64,000 bases of DNA, from positions 50,936 to 114,935 of the forward strand of contig CAJXMO010000013.1 in assembly GCA_913056495.1 (NCBI GenBank). Direction: 5' to 3'. The position numbers were made by a program, and so were the translations under genes. This DNA comes from an uncultured Alteromonadaceae bacterium (GTDB lineage Bacteria; Pseudomonadota; Gammaproteobacteria; Enterobacterales; Alteromonadaceae). How positions within the stretch are numbered: the first letter of the stretch is position 1; the number at the start of each line of letters is the position of its first letter. Below are positions 9,230-18,114 of this stretch, one piece after another. Under the pieces are notes generated by a model that saw nothing but the letters and a program-made list of their open reading frames with translations, did not search any database and was not told the origin of the DNA.

Positions 9230-12163
9230 TTACATTGAGTAATTCACACCCAAATAGAACTGACGACCAAAGTATTGAATGGTGCCGGTTTTAGCCTCTG
9301 TGCCAAAGTAGCTTTTGGTGGGTGCATCCGTCAGGTTATTTGCCTGAAACAGCACACTTAAGCTATCTGTGAACTTGTAAGAAGCTTGATAATCGAGCAC
9401 GGTTTCAGCGTCATAGTTAACAATCTGGGTATCGATTGCGGTTTGGTCTGAAACAAATTTATCGCGGTAACGCACACTAATTCGGGTTTCAAAGTCTTTG
9501 TATTCCCAAAATGCGGTTCCTGTGAATAGGTTTTTAGATAAGCCTGGCAAACTGGTTTGAAATTTATCTCCCCCTACATTTTGTTCCTGGGTAATTTCAC
9601 TTTCTGTGTATGAATAATTTAAATTCACCCCAAGGCCTGAAAACAACTCAGGTAACTCAACAAAAATTTTGGTATATGACAACTCAAGTCCACGCAAATA
9701 ACCGCCGTTTTCATCATTAAAAGCCAGATCAAAATTACTGTTATAAGTGCTGACAGGTACGCCGTTATCATTCTCAACCGTTTGTGGAATGGGGAAACCA
9801 AACCCGGCAAAATCAAAATTCGGAATCTTAATGGTTTGAATACCGGTTGATTCTATATCTTTGTAGAATAATGCTAATGCCAACGAGCCGGACGCATCTT
9901 CAAAATAGCGTTCAAACGACAAGTCATACTGAGTCGCATAGAAAGGTTTTAGCGCAGGGTTATTGGTTGCACTACCGGTTACTTCACCCGTTGTGGTATT
10001 AATATTGTATGACGCCTGAGCAGCCAAACGATGAATTGGCGGACGCGACATGACTTTAGCGGCAGCAAAACGAATTTGGTCGTTTTCGGTCACTTTAAAG
10101 TTCAGATTAAGCTGAGGCAGGTAATCTGTATATTCAATTCCGCGAACCGTCTGGCTGTAGTCTGTATTGATTAAACCAGCTTCATCCTGAATATTTTGCG
10201 CACCGGCTTCTAGATCGCCGTTTACATTTTTTAATTCAGTTGCCGATTGTTCAGTATCTACCATACGAACGCCTAAGTTACCTGTTACCGGCACCCCTAG
10301 AAATTCTGTATCAATATTAGCCATCAGGTAAGCGGCAAATACGTCTTCGTATACGTCACCACTTTGTACAACTGACCAGGCATAATCACTGGTGACCGGA
10401 TAAGTTTCCAAGTTAGCAACGCCGGCAGTATTCCCCCAAGTTTGCACCGGCTGCGGTGTTCCTTGAGGAAACCAGGCATTTAAGGCCTTATTCATATCAA
10501 TTGCTAAATAGCTTGGGAAATAAGAAAACTCGCCTTCCCAATCGACAACTTCAACCATATCTTCAGTCAGTCTAAGTGGCGGCTCATTATTAGAAAATAA
10601 GGCGTCACTGCCGTATTCAAAAACCTGACGTTTGGCTGTGTATTCACGCTCTGACCAGCGCGCACCAAATTCTACTGAACGGAAAAAGTCATTATCTAAG
10701 GTATATTTAAAATCAAATTTAACCGCATCAACCTGATCTGAATAAATATAAGGATAAATCCCGTATTTAGAGACCATAACCTTGTTTATATCTGAAAATG
10801 CTTCGGCCTGACTGAAGCCGACATCTGGTAAATTCAGACCATTTAAGCCATATGAAATTGAAATATTGGTATCCAGCACAGGATCATCCAAAGTCGCATC
10901 TTCAGCAACCAGGCTCCACAACAAGCCATTTCTGAAATCACTGTCTGCTGCAGAATGCGAAACATCCATAGTGAATTGCAGATTATCTGTGACAAACCAG
11001 TCTGCATTGACGCCATAACTGGTAATACTGTTCACTTTATTATTATTGTCGTTAGCAATTTCGATTCGGGTGAAACCATTAGACTGACGATTAATGGTAC
11101 CGCCAATAACATATTTATCATTTTCCTGAACCAGATTCGCCAAAGCCGCCTGAGCAGGTTCAAATTTGACCCGTAAACCGCGGGCAAATTCTTCTGAATC
11201 AAACTTGGATTTAAAATAATCTGCCTTTAATACAAAATTATCCGTCGGCGCATATTCAATTACGCCCATTAAACCGGTTCGGGTTTCAGCGCCGCCTCTG
11301 TGCTGCAGCTCCATACCTTCACTTAAATACTCGCAGCCATAACATTCATCTTCCCGACCATTTGCAATGTCGGCATCAATTTCAGACTGAATATTATCAA
11401 CGTCCAGAGTTCGGCTATATGACAAACCAATGAATTGAGTAGATACACTAGGTTGATATAAGCGAGCCGCGCCAATCGCTACACCCAGTGTTTCATCTAA
11501 AAATTTGCCTTGATAGGAAACACTTAATCGATGACCGGTATCTTCTGCATCATACACTTCGCTTGCCCGGTCATTTTTCATCATGCGTGCATTAGCTGAA
11601 ATTTTATAATCATCGCGAATGCTCAGCGGACTGGCTGTCGTTAATTCAACGGTACCGGCAACACCGCCTTCAATTAACGAAGCTTTTGGTGATTTATATA
11701 CGGCACCGGAAGTAATTAATTCTGATGGGTACTGGTCAAACTCAATATTTCGTTCGCCTTTGGTTGATACCTGTTCGCGACCGTTTAAAGTGGTAAACAC
11801 AAATCCACCCGCCAACCCCCGGATATTAATTTCACCGGATTGACCATTGGTTCTGACTGCAGAAATCCCCGGCAGTCGGGTTAAGGCGTCAGAGATAGAG
11901 ACATCAGGCAAAGCGCCTAGATCATCTGCTGAAATTTGCTCAGATACCGTATCTGAAAAGCGCTTAGTATTAATAGAATCGATTAAACTTCGACGAAAAC
12001 CAGTAATCGTGATGGTTTCCATCATTTCTTCTTGTTCTGAAATCGATTGATTTTCTGCATCCTCGCTTGGTGCATTACTTTCTGCGGTATAAGCAGAAAG
12101 TGGTAACACTAAGCCAGCGGCACAGAGTGCTTTTGTAAGTGTGTTAGGTTTAAATAAAGACAT
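9230..12163 (-). CDS. TonB-dependent outer-membrane receptor of the starch locus
   Basis: A 977-residue receptor. The start at 12163 is preferred because GGGGAG precedes it and the signal peptide (LCAAGLVLPLSAYTAES) then sits at the N terminus; an upstream in-frame start would add 18 unlikely residues. The TonB-box-like segment METITITGF is followed by a plug domain (DLGALPDVSISDALTRLPGI, then IRGLAGGFV) and a beta barrel that ends VNYSM. The length and plug style fit the carbohydrate TonB-dependent receptors of Alteromonadales. The downstream pullulanase, amylase and glucosidase point to maltodextrin uptake. It is the first gene of the locus and lies under two LacI-type operators. Confidence 0.9.
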   Translation of the reverse strand: MSLFKPNTLTKALCAAGLVLPLSAYTAESNAPSEDAENQSISEQEEMMETITITGFRRSLIDSINTKRFSDTVSEQISADDLGALPDVSISDALTRLPGISAVRTNGQSGEINIRGLAGGFVFTTLNGREQVSTKGERNIEFDQYPSELITSGAVYKSPKASLIEGGVAGTVELTTASPLSIRDDYKISANARMMKNDRASEVYDAEDTGHRLSVSYQGKFLDETLGVAIGAARLYQPSVSTQFIGLSYSRTLDVDNIQSEIDADIANGREDECYGCEYLSEGMELQHRGGAETRTGLMGVIEYAPTDNFVLKADYFKSKFDSEEFARGLRVKFEPAQAALANLVQENDKYVIGGTINRQSNGFTRIEIANDNNNKVNSITSYGVNADWFVTDNLQFTMDVSHSAADSDFRNGLLWSLVAEDATLDDPVLDTNISISYGLNGLNLPDVGFSQAEAFSDINKVMVSKYGIYPYIYSDQVDAVKFDFKYTLDNDFFRSVEFGARWSEREYTAKRQVFEYGSDALFSNNEPPLRLTEDMVEVVDWEGEFSYFPSYLAIDMNKALNAWFPQGTPQPVQTWGNTAGVANLETYPVTSDYAWSVVQSGDVYEDVFAAYLMANIDTEFLGVPVTGNLGVRMVDTEQSATELKNVNGDLEAGAQNIQDEAGLINTDYSQTVRGIEYTDYLPQLNLNFKVTENDQIRFAAAKVMSRPPIHRLAAQASYNINTTTGEVTGSATNNPALKPFYATQYDLSFERYFEDASGSLALALFYKDIESTGIQTIKIPNFDFAGFGFPIPQTVENDNGVPVSTYNSNFDLAFNDENGGYLRGLELSYTKIFVELPELFSGLGVNLNYSYTESEITQEQNVGGDKFQTSLPGLSKNLFTGTAFWEYKDFETRISVRYRDKFVSDQTAIDTQIVNYDAETVLDYQASYKFTDSLSVLFQANNLTDAPTKSYFGTEAKTGTIQYFGRQFYLGVNYSM

Positions 12164-12286
12164 AGGTACTCCCCAATTGTCATTAATGTGAATGAACGCC
12201 CTGTCACCAGCGCTCATCTAACAAAACATTTTGTTAAATTAATGTTTAAAAAATTATAGAAACAAAATAATAATTGGGATATAGTC

Positions 12287-12302
12287 TTGCATACGTATTC
12301 AA
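12287..12302. promoter_or_regulatory. LacI-family operator 1 upstream of the TonB receptor gene
   Basis: Near-palindrome TTGCATACGTATTCAA centred on CG, the typical LacI-family layout. It lies about 125 bp upstream of the receptor start and just upstream of a TATAAT-like -10 candidate on the minus strand (12253-12258). No regulator gene is in the window, so the binding protein (MalR-like) is an inference. Confidence 0.6.
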
Positions 12303-12386
12303 TAGTAATACTTATTGATATTTAAAACTTAATAATCTTTATATTCAATGAGTTAAAGCTGGTTGAATTATCGAACCCGGAAAATC

Positions 12387-12404
12387 TATGCATACGTATG
12401 CATA
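12387..12404. promoter_or_regulatory. LacI-family operator 2, perfect 18-bp palindrome
   Basis: TATGCATACGTATGCATA is an exact palindrome sharing the CATACGTAT core with the site at 12287. The centres are 101 bp apart, compatible with looping. The 12164-12571 gap otherwise holds AT-rich sequence without a gene; the site could serve the receptor operon or, less likely, the plus-strand cyclase gene. Confidence 0.6.
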
Positions 12405-12571
12405 TCTAACAGTTAACAATTTAATAAATCAGTGAAGTCGCTCATTGAGTCAAATTTAGCTTTATCACTTGATTTCAGGCACTTAAACACCGCCGAAAGA
12501 CTTACTTTTAAAGTAATCTAAAGCCAAGCCGATACTTAGTTTGTAAACAAGCTTTATTATTTAGACTAAAC

Positions 12572-13738
12572 TTGAATAAGAACTTCGCTGGCGAGAACGT
12601 TGAGAATCCACTTGTGTTATCACTATTAAAAGTAAAACTAATAGAATTTTGTGAAAGTGGTATACCTGCTAACGCAGAATTAGAAATCAAAAGAAAAATA
12701 TTTATTCTCAACCTGTTTGCTTTGGTTGGTTCCTCTATTACGGGTGTACTTGGGGTAACTGCTTTTTTCCACAATGATCTCATCTTGTCATCTTCTTTAA
12801 TTATTTCCTGCACCGCTTTTTATGCAAGCCACCTATATTTAAAAATAACCAACAACTACAAGGCACCAGCCAGAGGGCTTTTGTTTGCCCTGTCGGTACT
12901 CATGTTATATTTGGTTTATTCAGGGGGCGTAGAAAACACAGGGCCATTATGGATATTTATAATTCCTCCGGTAGCTTTATTTTTAGGGGGCCTGACATCG
13001 GGTCTGGTGAGCATATTTTTGTTTATCGGCTGTTGTATTTTCCTGATGTTTTATGAGCAGGGCAGCCTGCTGGCAACCGACTATCCGCAAACGTTTAAAC
13101 TCCGACTGATTTATTCATTTTTAACCGTAACCTTTTTATCTTATTGCTATGAATATTCACGCAAATTATCTTTTAAGAACATTCAGGATTTAAGTGAAGA
13201 GTTTGAAAGAATGGCAAAACATGATGCCCTGACCGGGTTATCAAACCGGCGCGATATGATGGAAAAAATTCAAACTGAATGTGCCAGAGTTTCGCGCTCT
13301 CATAATCAAACCTGTTTGCTGTTATGTGATATTGATCATTTTAAAGTTATTAATGATACCTATGGTCATGATGCAGGTGATCAAGTACTGGAAGAGATTT
13401 CTGACCTGTTTAGTAGCATGATCAGGCAACAGGATTTAGTTGCACGCTGGGGCGGTGAAGAATTTTTATTTGTATTACCCGATACTCATTTGGCAAATGC
13501 ACAAAAAGCGGCTGAAAATATCAGGGAGAAAGTGGAAACCCATGCATTTATGATAGGTGACGTCAAAAAACACATCACCATCAGTATTGGTGTCGCCACC
13601 CTGTCAGTAGAGCAGAATATTAAAGAGAGTATAGCCAGGGCCGATAAATATTTATATCGAGCGAAGCAAACGGGGCGAAACCGGGTTTGCAGCTCAATAA
13701 ATACTGCCAAAGAGCCTGCAACCGAGTCGTCAGAATAG
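12572..13738 (+). CDS. Membrane-bound diguanylate cyclase (GGDEF)
   Basis: The N-terminal ~200 residues hold about six hydrophobic segments, followed by a GGDEF domain: HDALTGLSNRR, DIDHFKVINDTYGHDAGD and the active-site loop RWGGEEF. RQQD lies five residues before GGEEF and matches the RxxD inhibitory site, so product inhibition by c-di-GMP is expected. It should make c-di-GMP from two GTP at the inner membrane, with an unknown sensory input. The start is uncertain: the longest frame begins with TTG at 12572 without a clear ribosome site, and a GTG about 14 codons in is an alternative. It converges with the next gene and overlaps its 3' end by 9 bp. Confidence 0.85.
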   Translation: MNKNFAGENVENPLVLSLLKVKLIEFCESGIPANAELEIKRKIFILNLFALVGSSITGVLGVTAFFHNDLILSSSLIISCTAFYASHLYLKITNNYKAPARGLLFALSVLMLYLVYSGGVENTGPLWIFIIPPVALFLGGLTSGLVSIFLFIGCCIFLMFYEQGSLLATDYPQTFKLRLIYSFLTVTFLSYCYEYSRKLSFKNIQDLSEEFERMAKHDALTGLSNRRDMMEKIQTECARVSRSHNQTCLLLCDIDHFKVINDTYGHDAGDQVLEEISDLFSSMIRQQDLVARWGGEEFLFVLPDTHLANAQKAAENIREKVETHAFMIGDVKKHITISIGVATLSVEQNIKESIARADKYLYRAKQTGRNRVCSSINTAKEPATESSE

Positions 13739-14272
13739 CTCTATATCATCATCCTCAGTCTGAGATTCCAGCAACAATGCTTTAAACCGTTCAAGCGCCT
13801 GCTCTGGCGTATTACCTTGCATAATCAGTTCAAACATCTGGTGCTCTGCCTGCATTGTATATTGTTTTCGAACTTGTTCACGCAGCGCCTGCCAACCATC
13901 GGGCTGACTTAAATTACTATCATCTTTTAACAAACCAGCTAGCCCGTTTAAGCTACTGGTTACATGCTCTAAGCGCTGACATAGTCTGTCGTAAAACTGA
14001 AATGCAACTATCGCACTATTAACCTGAGAAGACATGTCCGATGCCAGCTCAACAATCTTTTTATGATTAGGAGATGCGTCAGCGTCAGCCAATTGCTCAA
14101 CCTGGGTACAAAAATTTGCCAGCTTTTGGAATGATTCAGTCAGAGTCTCAATTGAATTATCACCTTCGGTCAGGCTCATATGAATTTGTGCAATGGATAA
14201 AGCTAATAAATTGGTGGTTTCAGCTCTATGACACCAGTTGTTTTCAGTGTCTGGTAGATTTTGATCCGGCAT
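13730..14272 (-). CDS. Helical protein of unknown function (chemotaxis-phosphatase-like motif)
   Basis: 180 residues from the ATG at 14272; the longer frame would add 20 residues of odd composition. It is predicted almost entirely helical, with the segment AIVAFQFYDRLCQRLEHV. Q-F-x-D-R-x-x-Q-R-L/I-E-H motifs of this kind occur in CheZ-like and other chemotaxis-linked helical proteins, but I cannot assign a function. It has an acidic tail (QTEDDDIELF). Its neighbour is a GGDEF cyclase, so a signalling role is plausible but not shown. Confidence 0.55.
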   Translation of the reverse strand: MPDQNLPDTENNWCHRAETTNLLALSIAQIHMSLTEGDNSIETLTESFQKLANFCTQVEQLADADASPNHKKIVELASDMSSQVNSAIVAFQFYDRLCQRLEHVTSSLNGLAGLLKDDSNLSQPDGWQALREQVRKQYTMQAEHQMFELIMQGNTPEQALERFKALLLESQTEDDDIELF

Positions 14273-14458
14273 GAGGGTTCCTTGCAAAACAAATACGATT
14301 AAAGACGCGCTGTAAATACCGCGTTTATCCAAGTATAACCTTAATTTCTGAATTAGAAAGTATTAAGCTCTAATCGATTATCCGTATAAAAATCAATCAA
14401 TTCAATTGCTTTTTATATTCAGTTAACGCAGGATATTAGTATTCAATGATGACGGATA

Positions 14459-15850
14459 ATGAGCATGTTAAACTGGGATAAATTATTAAACGGACAGCGA
14501 CGAAAAGACAGATTCGGTCAGCAAAGTAAAACCTTATCCGCAAATGGACGAATTGAGCTAGAACGCGACTATGACCGTATTTTGTTTGCCACTCCGACAC
14601 GGCGAATGGCAGATAAAACTCAGGTTTTTCCGCTTGAGCGCAACGACAGTGTGCGCAACCGCTTAACCCATAGTCATGAAGTATCCAGCCTGGCCCGGAG
14701 TATAGGGATACGCTTGGCATTTGATTTCAGAAAACAGATTTTTGCCGATCATGACAGCAGAGAACTTGAAAGATGCGTACCCGCATTGTTAGCTGCAATC
14801 GGACTGGCACATGACTTGGGTAATCCACCGTTTGGTCATCAGGGCGAAATTGCGATACAAAACTGGTTCCGACGCAATCAAACTCGGGTCTTTGGCAGCG
14901 AACATCATCAGGATGCCGACGACTTTATTCACTTTGACGGTAATGCGCAAACATTCAGACTGGTCACCCGCTTACAGATTTTAAACGACAGCTTTGGCTT
15001 AAATCTGACTTATGCGACACTGGCATCCATGATTAAATATCCGGTTTCCAGCCAGAACTTTAAAAATCTTGGCTGGAAAAAATCCGGTTTTTTCCAGTCA
15101 GAACTACAAATCGTGGAAGATGTCTGGCAACAAACCGGCCTAAGCGAGGGCATTCGCCATCCATTTACACTGCTAATGGAGGCATGTGATGATATAGCCT
15201 ATTCAATTCTGGATGCGGAAGACATAGTCAAAAAAGATATTGCCTCTTTCTCTGATATTGTCGATTTCTTGGAACATCACAACCCGGATGATGCAGTCAC
15301 CTTAGACGTATTGCAAAACGCCAAGCGCAAAAACAAAGAGTTTAAAAACACCAGCATCAGTCCTAAAGAACTGAATGATGTTTCAATGCAAATGTTTCGT
15401 GTATATTCTATCAGCGCTATGGTTAAAGCTTTGCTGGATACCTTTGTCGAAGATATACAGGATATTATGAAGGGCAATATTCAGCCACACTATGAATTAC
15501 TGGAGCAATCCGCGGCCAAAGCGTTTTGCCAAACAATGAAAAAGTTTGACAGTATTCATGGTTATCAACATAAATCCGTATTAGAGCTGGAATTGAAAGG
15601 CAACAATTATATTTCTGGCATCATGGATATGTTGTGGCGGGGTATCGAAAATGAATTTCAGACAGAGCAAAGCCTGTTTGGTAAATATGCTTACCAAAGA
15701 ATGTCTGAAAATTACCGCCGAATTTTTTCACAAGAAACTTCTGTTAGCTTAAACTATCGCAAAGCACAATTACTGGCCGATGCGGTTTCCGGTATGACAG
15801 ACAATTATTTAATCCATTTATACGAAGAGTTAAAACAATTGAATGACTAA
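14459..15850 (+). CDS. dgt: Deoxyguanosinetriphosphate triphosphohydrolase (dGTPase)
   Basis: 463 residues with the HD-domain signature of dGTPases: DSVRNRLTHSHEV, then AHDLGNPPFGHQGE with the metal-binding HD. Metal-dependent members cleave dGTP to deoxyguanosine and triphosphate, controlling dNTP pools; some act against phage. The N-terminal DRFGQQSKTLSANGRIELERDYDRILF matches the family opening. The 3' end overlaps the next gene by 8 bp, so the two are probably translationally coupled. Confidence 0.88.
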   Translation: MSMLNWDKLLNGQRRKDRFGQQSKTLSANGRIELERDYDRILFATPTRRMADKTQVFPLERNDSVRNRLTHSHEVSSLARSIGIRLAFDFRKQIFADHDSRELERCVPALLAAIGLAHDLGNPPFGHQGEIAIQNWFRRNQTRVFGSEHHQDADDFIHFDGNAQTFRLVTRLQILNDSFGLNLTYATLASMIKYPVSSQNFKNLGWKKSGFFQSELQIVEDVWQQTGLSEGIRHPFTLLMEACDDIAYSILDAEDIVKKDIASFSDIVDFLEHHNPDDAVTLDVLQNAKRKNKEFKNTSISPKELNDVSMQMFRVYSISAMVKALLDTFVEDIQDIMKGNIQPHYELLEQSAAKAFCQTMKKFDSIHGYQHKSVLELELKGNNYISGIMDMLWRGIENEFQTEQSLFGKYAYQRMSENYRRIFSQETSVSLNYRKAQLLADAVSGMTDNYLIHLYEELKQLND

Positions 15851-16637
15851 AATTGCCAGTTCACCTTCAATTTTACGTCAACGTCTGAAACGATTTTTAT
15901 ATGCCCCCCATAATACGGGCAGACTACAGGTTGCCCGTATTAGTCAGCAATTAAGTCAGCTTGGTCCTGTTTTCCTGTTTGGTGGCGCCATCAGGGACAT
16001 CGCATTAGACGGAATTCGTTATTTCAGTTCAGATTTAGATTTTGTCATTCAATGCAAACCTGAGTCACTTGACCAGACAATGCAGGTATTAAGCCTTTCA
16101 TACCCTGTCAGTCAAAATAAATTCGGCGGCTACCGCATACAATGCGATAAATGGTGGTTGGATATCTGGTCATTAGAAAATACCTGGGCATTTAAACAAA
16201 ACCATGTGAATTTTGAGTCCGCCAGTTCTTTATTGGCGACCACAATTACTAACTGGGATGCCATCCTGTTTGAATTAAACAGTCAGAAAATAATTTGTCA
16301 GCCTGATTATTTTAAAATGCTCCAACAAGGCATTTTAAAACTGAACTTAGCTGTTAACCCAAATCCAGAAGGTGCGCTATTAAGAGTTATCCGATGCCTG
16401 ATTGCCAAGCCGGTAAACTGGCTTGAACCAGAACTGTTTCAATATTTAAAACAGCAATTATCGTGCATTAGCTACCAAGACCTGAGACAATACGAGCTTA
16501 GCCAATACTCAAGCTGTTATCTGAACCAGGTTTCAGTTGAGTTAGTCAACGAGCAATTACTGCAGTCCGTTAACCCAAATGGGTTAATCCAGAATTGCCT
16601 GAACCAGTTAAATTTTGAATTTAAGTACCATGATTAA
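15843..16637 (+). CDS. Nucleotidyltransferase-fold protein (poly(A) polymerase/CCA-head-like)
   Basis: 264 residues. The N-terminal half has the pol-beta-like head signature: FLFGGAIRDIALDG followed by SSDLDFVI, i.e. the GG motif and the DxD metal-binding pair. The RNA-binding domains of full CCA-adding enzymes are missing, and the C-terminal half is Gln/Leu-rich without a motif I know. It probably transfers a nucleotide to an unknown acceptor. It overlaps dgt upstream (8 bp) and the next gene downstream (8 bp), forming a tight three-gene unit. Confidence 0.65.
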   Translation: MTKIASSPSILRQRLKRFLYAPHNTGRLQVARISQQLSQLGPVFLFGGAIRDIALDGIRYFSSDLDFVIQCKPESLDQTMQVLSLSYPVSQNKFGGYRIQCDKWWLDIWSLENTWAFKQNHVNFESASSLLATTITNWDAILFELNSQKIICQPDYFKMLQQGILKLNLAVNPNPEGALLRVIRCLIAKPVNWLEPELFQYLKQQLSCISYQDLRQYELSQYSSCYLNQVSVELVNEQLLQSVNPNGLIQNCLNQLNFEFKYHD

Positions 16638-17058
16638 AACGCGTTATCTAATATTTTTCCTTGCCGCTATGTTTATTGTTATGACTTTTTTGTCTTTTTA
16701 TTTTTATTGGCAGGAAAATGGCGCCAGCTTGATTCAGGAAACCCAGGTTGCCAAACAAAAGGGAACTGAGTTTGCTAAAACAAATGATCAGCAGGCTTGT
16801 TTAGAACATGTTATTCAAAACAGCTCTGACTGCCGCGATACTAACTGTACGGTTGAACTTAAAAACTTTTTAACTGCCTGTTTTGAAGAAGCAGAAAAAA
16901 GTCCGGGTGTCTGTGATGAAGTCCCGACTGCTCAGGATTATATGGGTAAAGTCAGTTGGACAGTTTCCACCTGCCGAAAAGCCAAAATCCGTAATGGTAA
17001 TTGCACCAACATTATTAACGAAATCCCTCTGTTATGTGAGCGTGAAACGCGATTTTAG
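16630..17058 (+). CDS. Small membrane-anchored, cysteine-rich protein, unknown
   Basis: 142 residues from the ATG at 16630, which overlaps the stop of the preceding gene. One N-terminal membrane segment (LIFFLAAMFIVMTFLSFYFYW) is followed by a domain that probably faces the periplasm. That domain contains about nine cysteines in patterns such as SSDCRDTNCTVEL and CRKAKIRNGNC, probably disulphide-bonded. I do not recognise the family. Its position in the dgt/nucleotidyltransferase unit is conspicuous because the partners are cytoplasmic enzymes. Confidence 0.6.
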   Translation: MIKTRYLIFFLAAMFIVMTFLSFYFYWQENGASLIQETQVAKQKGTEFAKTNDQQACLEHVIQNSSDCRDTNCTVELKNFLTACFEEAEKSPGVCDEVPTAQDYMGKVSWTVSTCRKAKIRNGNCTNIINEIPLLCERETRF

Positions 17059-17064
17059 GCTCAC

Positions 17065-18114
17065 TTAATCAGCCAGACAGTCAGGCTCGCAACAAACCGC
17101 ATAAAACAGGCAATCTTTTTTAGCAATAGTAATGTTATTGGTTGCCATAAATATCCTAAGTGGCATTTTGGTATACAGCTCACCGTCTTTACAATAAATA
17201 ATCGGGCTTGAATGCGACTGACCGGATTCATTTTTAACGGTGAACGCGTCCACACCCACCCGACTCCAACCAATAAAACAATCCGCCCGGGTCACACCCA
17301 TATTGTGCTGCTCAATATCAGCAACCAAAGTCACATCCACGTCTTTATGCTGATGCTGTGCAAACTCCAGACTATAGCCTGGTTCAATTTCAAGCCGCAG
17401 AGGGTGCTCAATAATATCAACCAGTTTAAAGTGATGGCCACTGAATAAATCGTCAGCTGATAAAAACTCCACCAATCCCTGATAAGCCATTTCGTGAGCC
17501 TGCTGATCCCGTGCGCCACCACATTCTATCGTCACAACCGGGCAATTAAAATCCTGCTCCATTAAGGCACCCAGTTTAATTCGGGTGTACAGCATAGTTT
17601 GACAAAAAAATGAGGCTACGGCCTGAGCCTGCATATCAATTTTAGTTGCGACACTAAACGGGGGACTGGAAGATGAGGTATTGTGCATGTCAATGACTGC
17701 TTCGGGCTGCACCTCTAAAATGGCCTGCTTGATACTGGCAGCTCGAATTTGGGACTGTCCGGCATTGACCAGAGTTTCTTTTGAAATATCAAACAACCGG
17801 TTTAAATCTGTTTCGCCATCCACATAACGACAATTGAATAACGGAGACAATTTGGCGGCTTCAACTGACGCGATAATAAACCGGACATTACAATAAGCCT
17901 GCTTTGACGATTTTAACCACCGGTGCAGTGCATAGAAACTGGATGGCTCATTGCCATGAATCAAGGTAGAGACCACTCGGGTTTTATGACAATGAATCCC
18001 TTTAATATCAATCACCACTGCACTGTGTAACTGATTCAGCCAGGCATCTGCTTCATCCGGTACGTCTTGACGTTCAATTTGAATGTATCTGAGTTTATTC
18101 AACTGGATTGCCAT
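17065..18114 (-). CDS. Succinylglutamate desuccinylase/aspartoacylase-like zinc hydrolase
   Basis: 349 residues; the ATG at 18114 has GGGAG five bases before it. M14-type zinc ligands are visible: HGNEPSSFYALHRWL (HxxE), then the later His in VIDMHNTSSSSPPF. The catalytic Glu is in VVTIECGGARDQ. These enzymes remove acyl groups from amino acids or cut small amide bonds. The start overlaps the upstream ligase-like gene by 16 bp, so the two proteins very likely act on the same small molecule. True astE or aspA function is not supported by context, as there is no arginine-catabolism cluster. Confidence 0.75.
   Translation of the reverse strand: MAIQLNKLRYIQIERQDVPDEADAWLNQLHSAVVIDIKGIHCHKTRVVSTLIHGNEPSSFYALHRWLKSSKQAYCNVRFIIASVEAAKLSPLFNCRYVDGETDLNRLFDISKETLVNAGQSQIRAASIKQAILEVQPEAVIDMHNTSSSSPPFSVATKIDMQAQAVASFFCQTMLYTRIKLGALMEQDFNCPVVTIECGGARDQQAHEMAYQGLVEFLSADDLFSGHHFKLVDIIEHPLRLEIEPGYSLEFAQHQHKDVDVTLVADIEQHNMGVTRADCFIGWSRVGVDAFTVKNESGQSHSSPIIYCKDGELYTKMPLRIFMATNNITIAKKDCLFYAVCCEPDCLAD

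Noticed and set aside
13730..14272. CheZ chemotaxis phosphatase
   Set aside because: Only a partial motif resemblance; no cheA/cheY cluster nearby.
17065..18114. astE of the arginine succinyltransferase pathway
   Set aside because: No astCADB genes nearby and the gene is coupled to a ligase-like gene instead.
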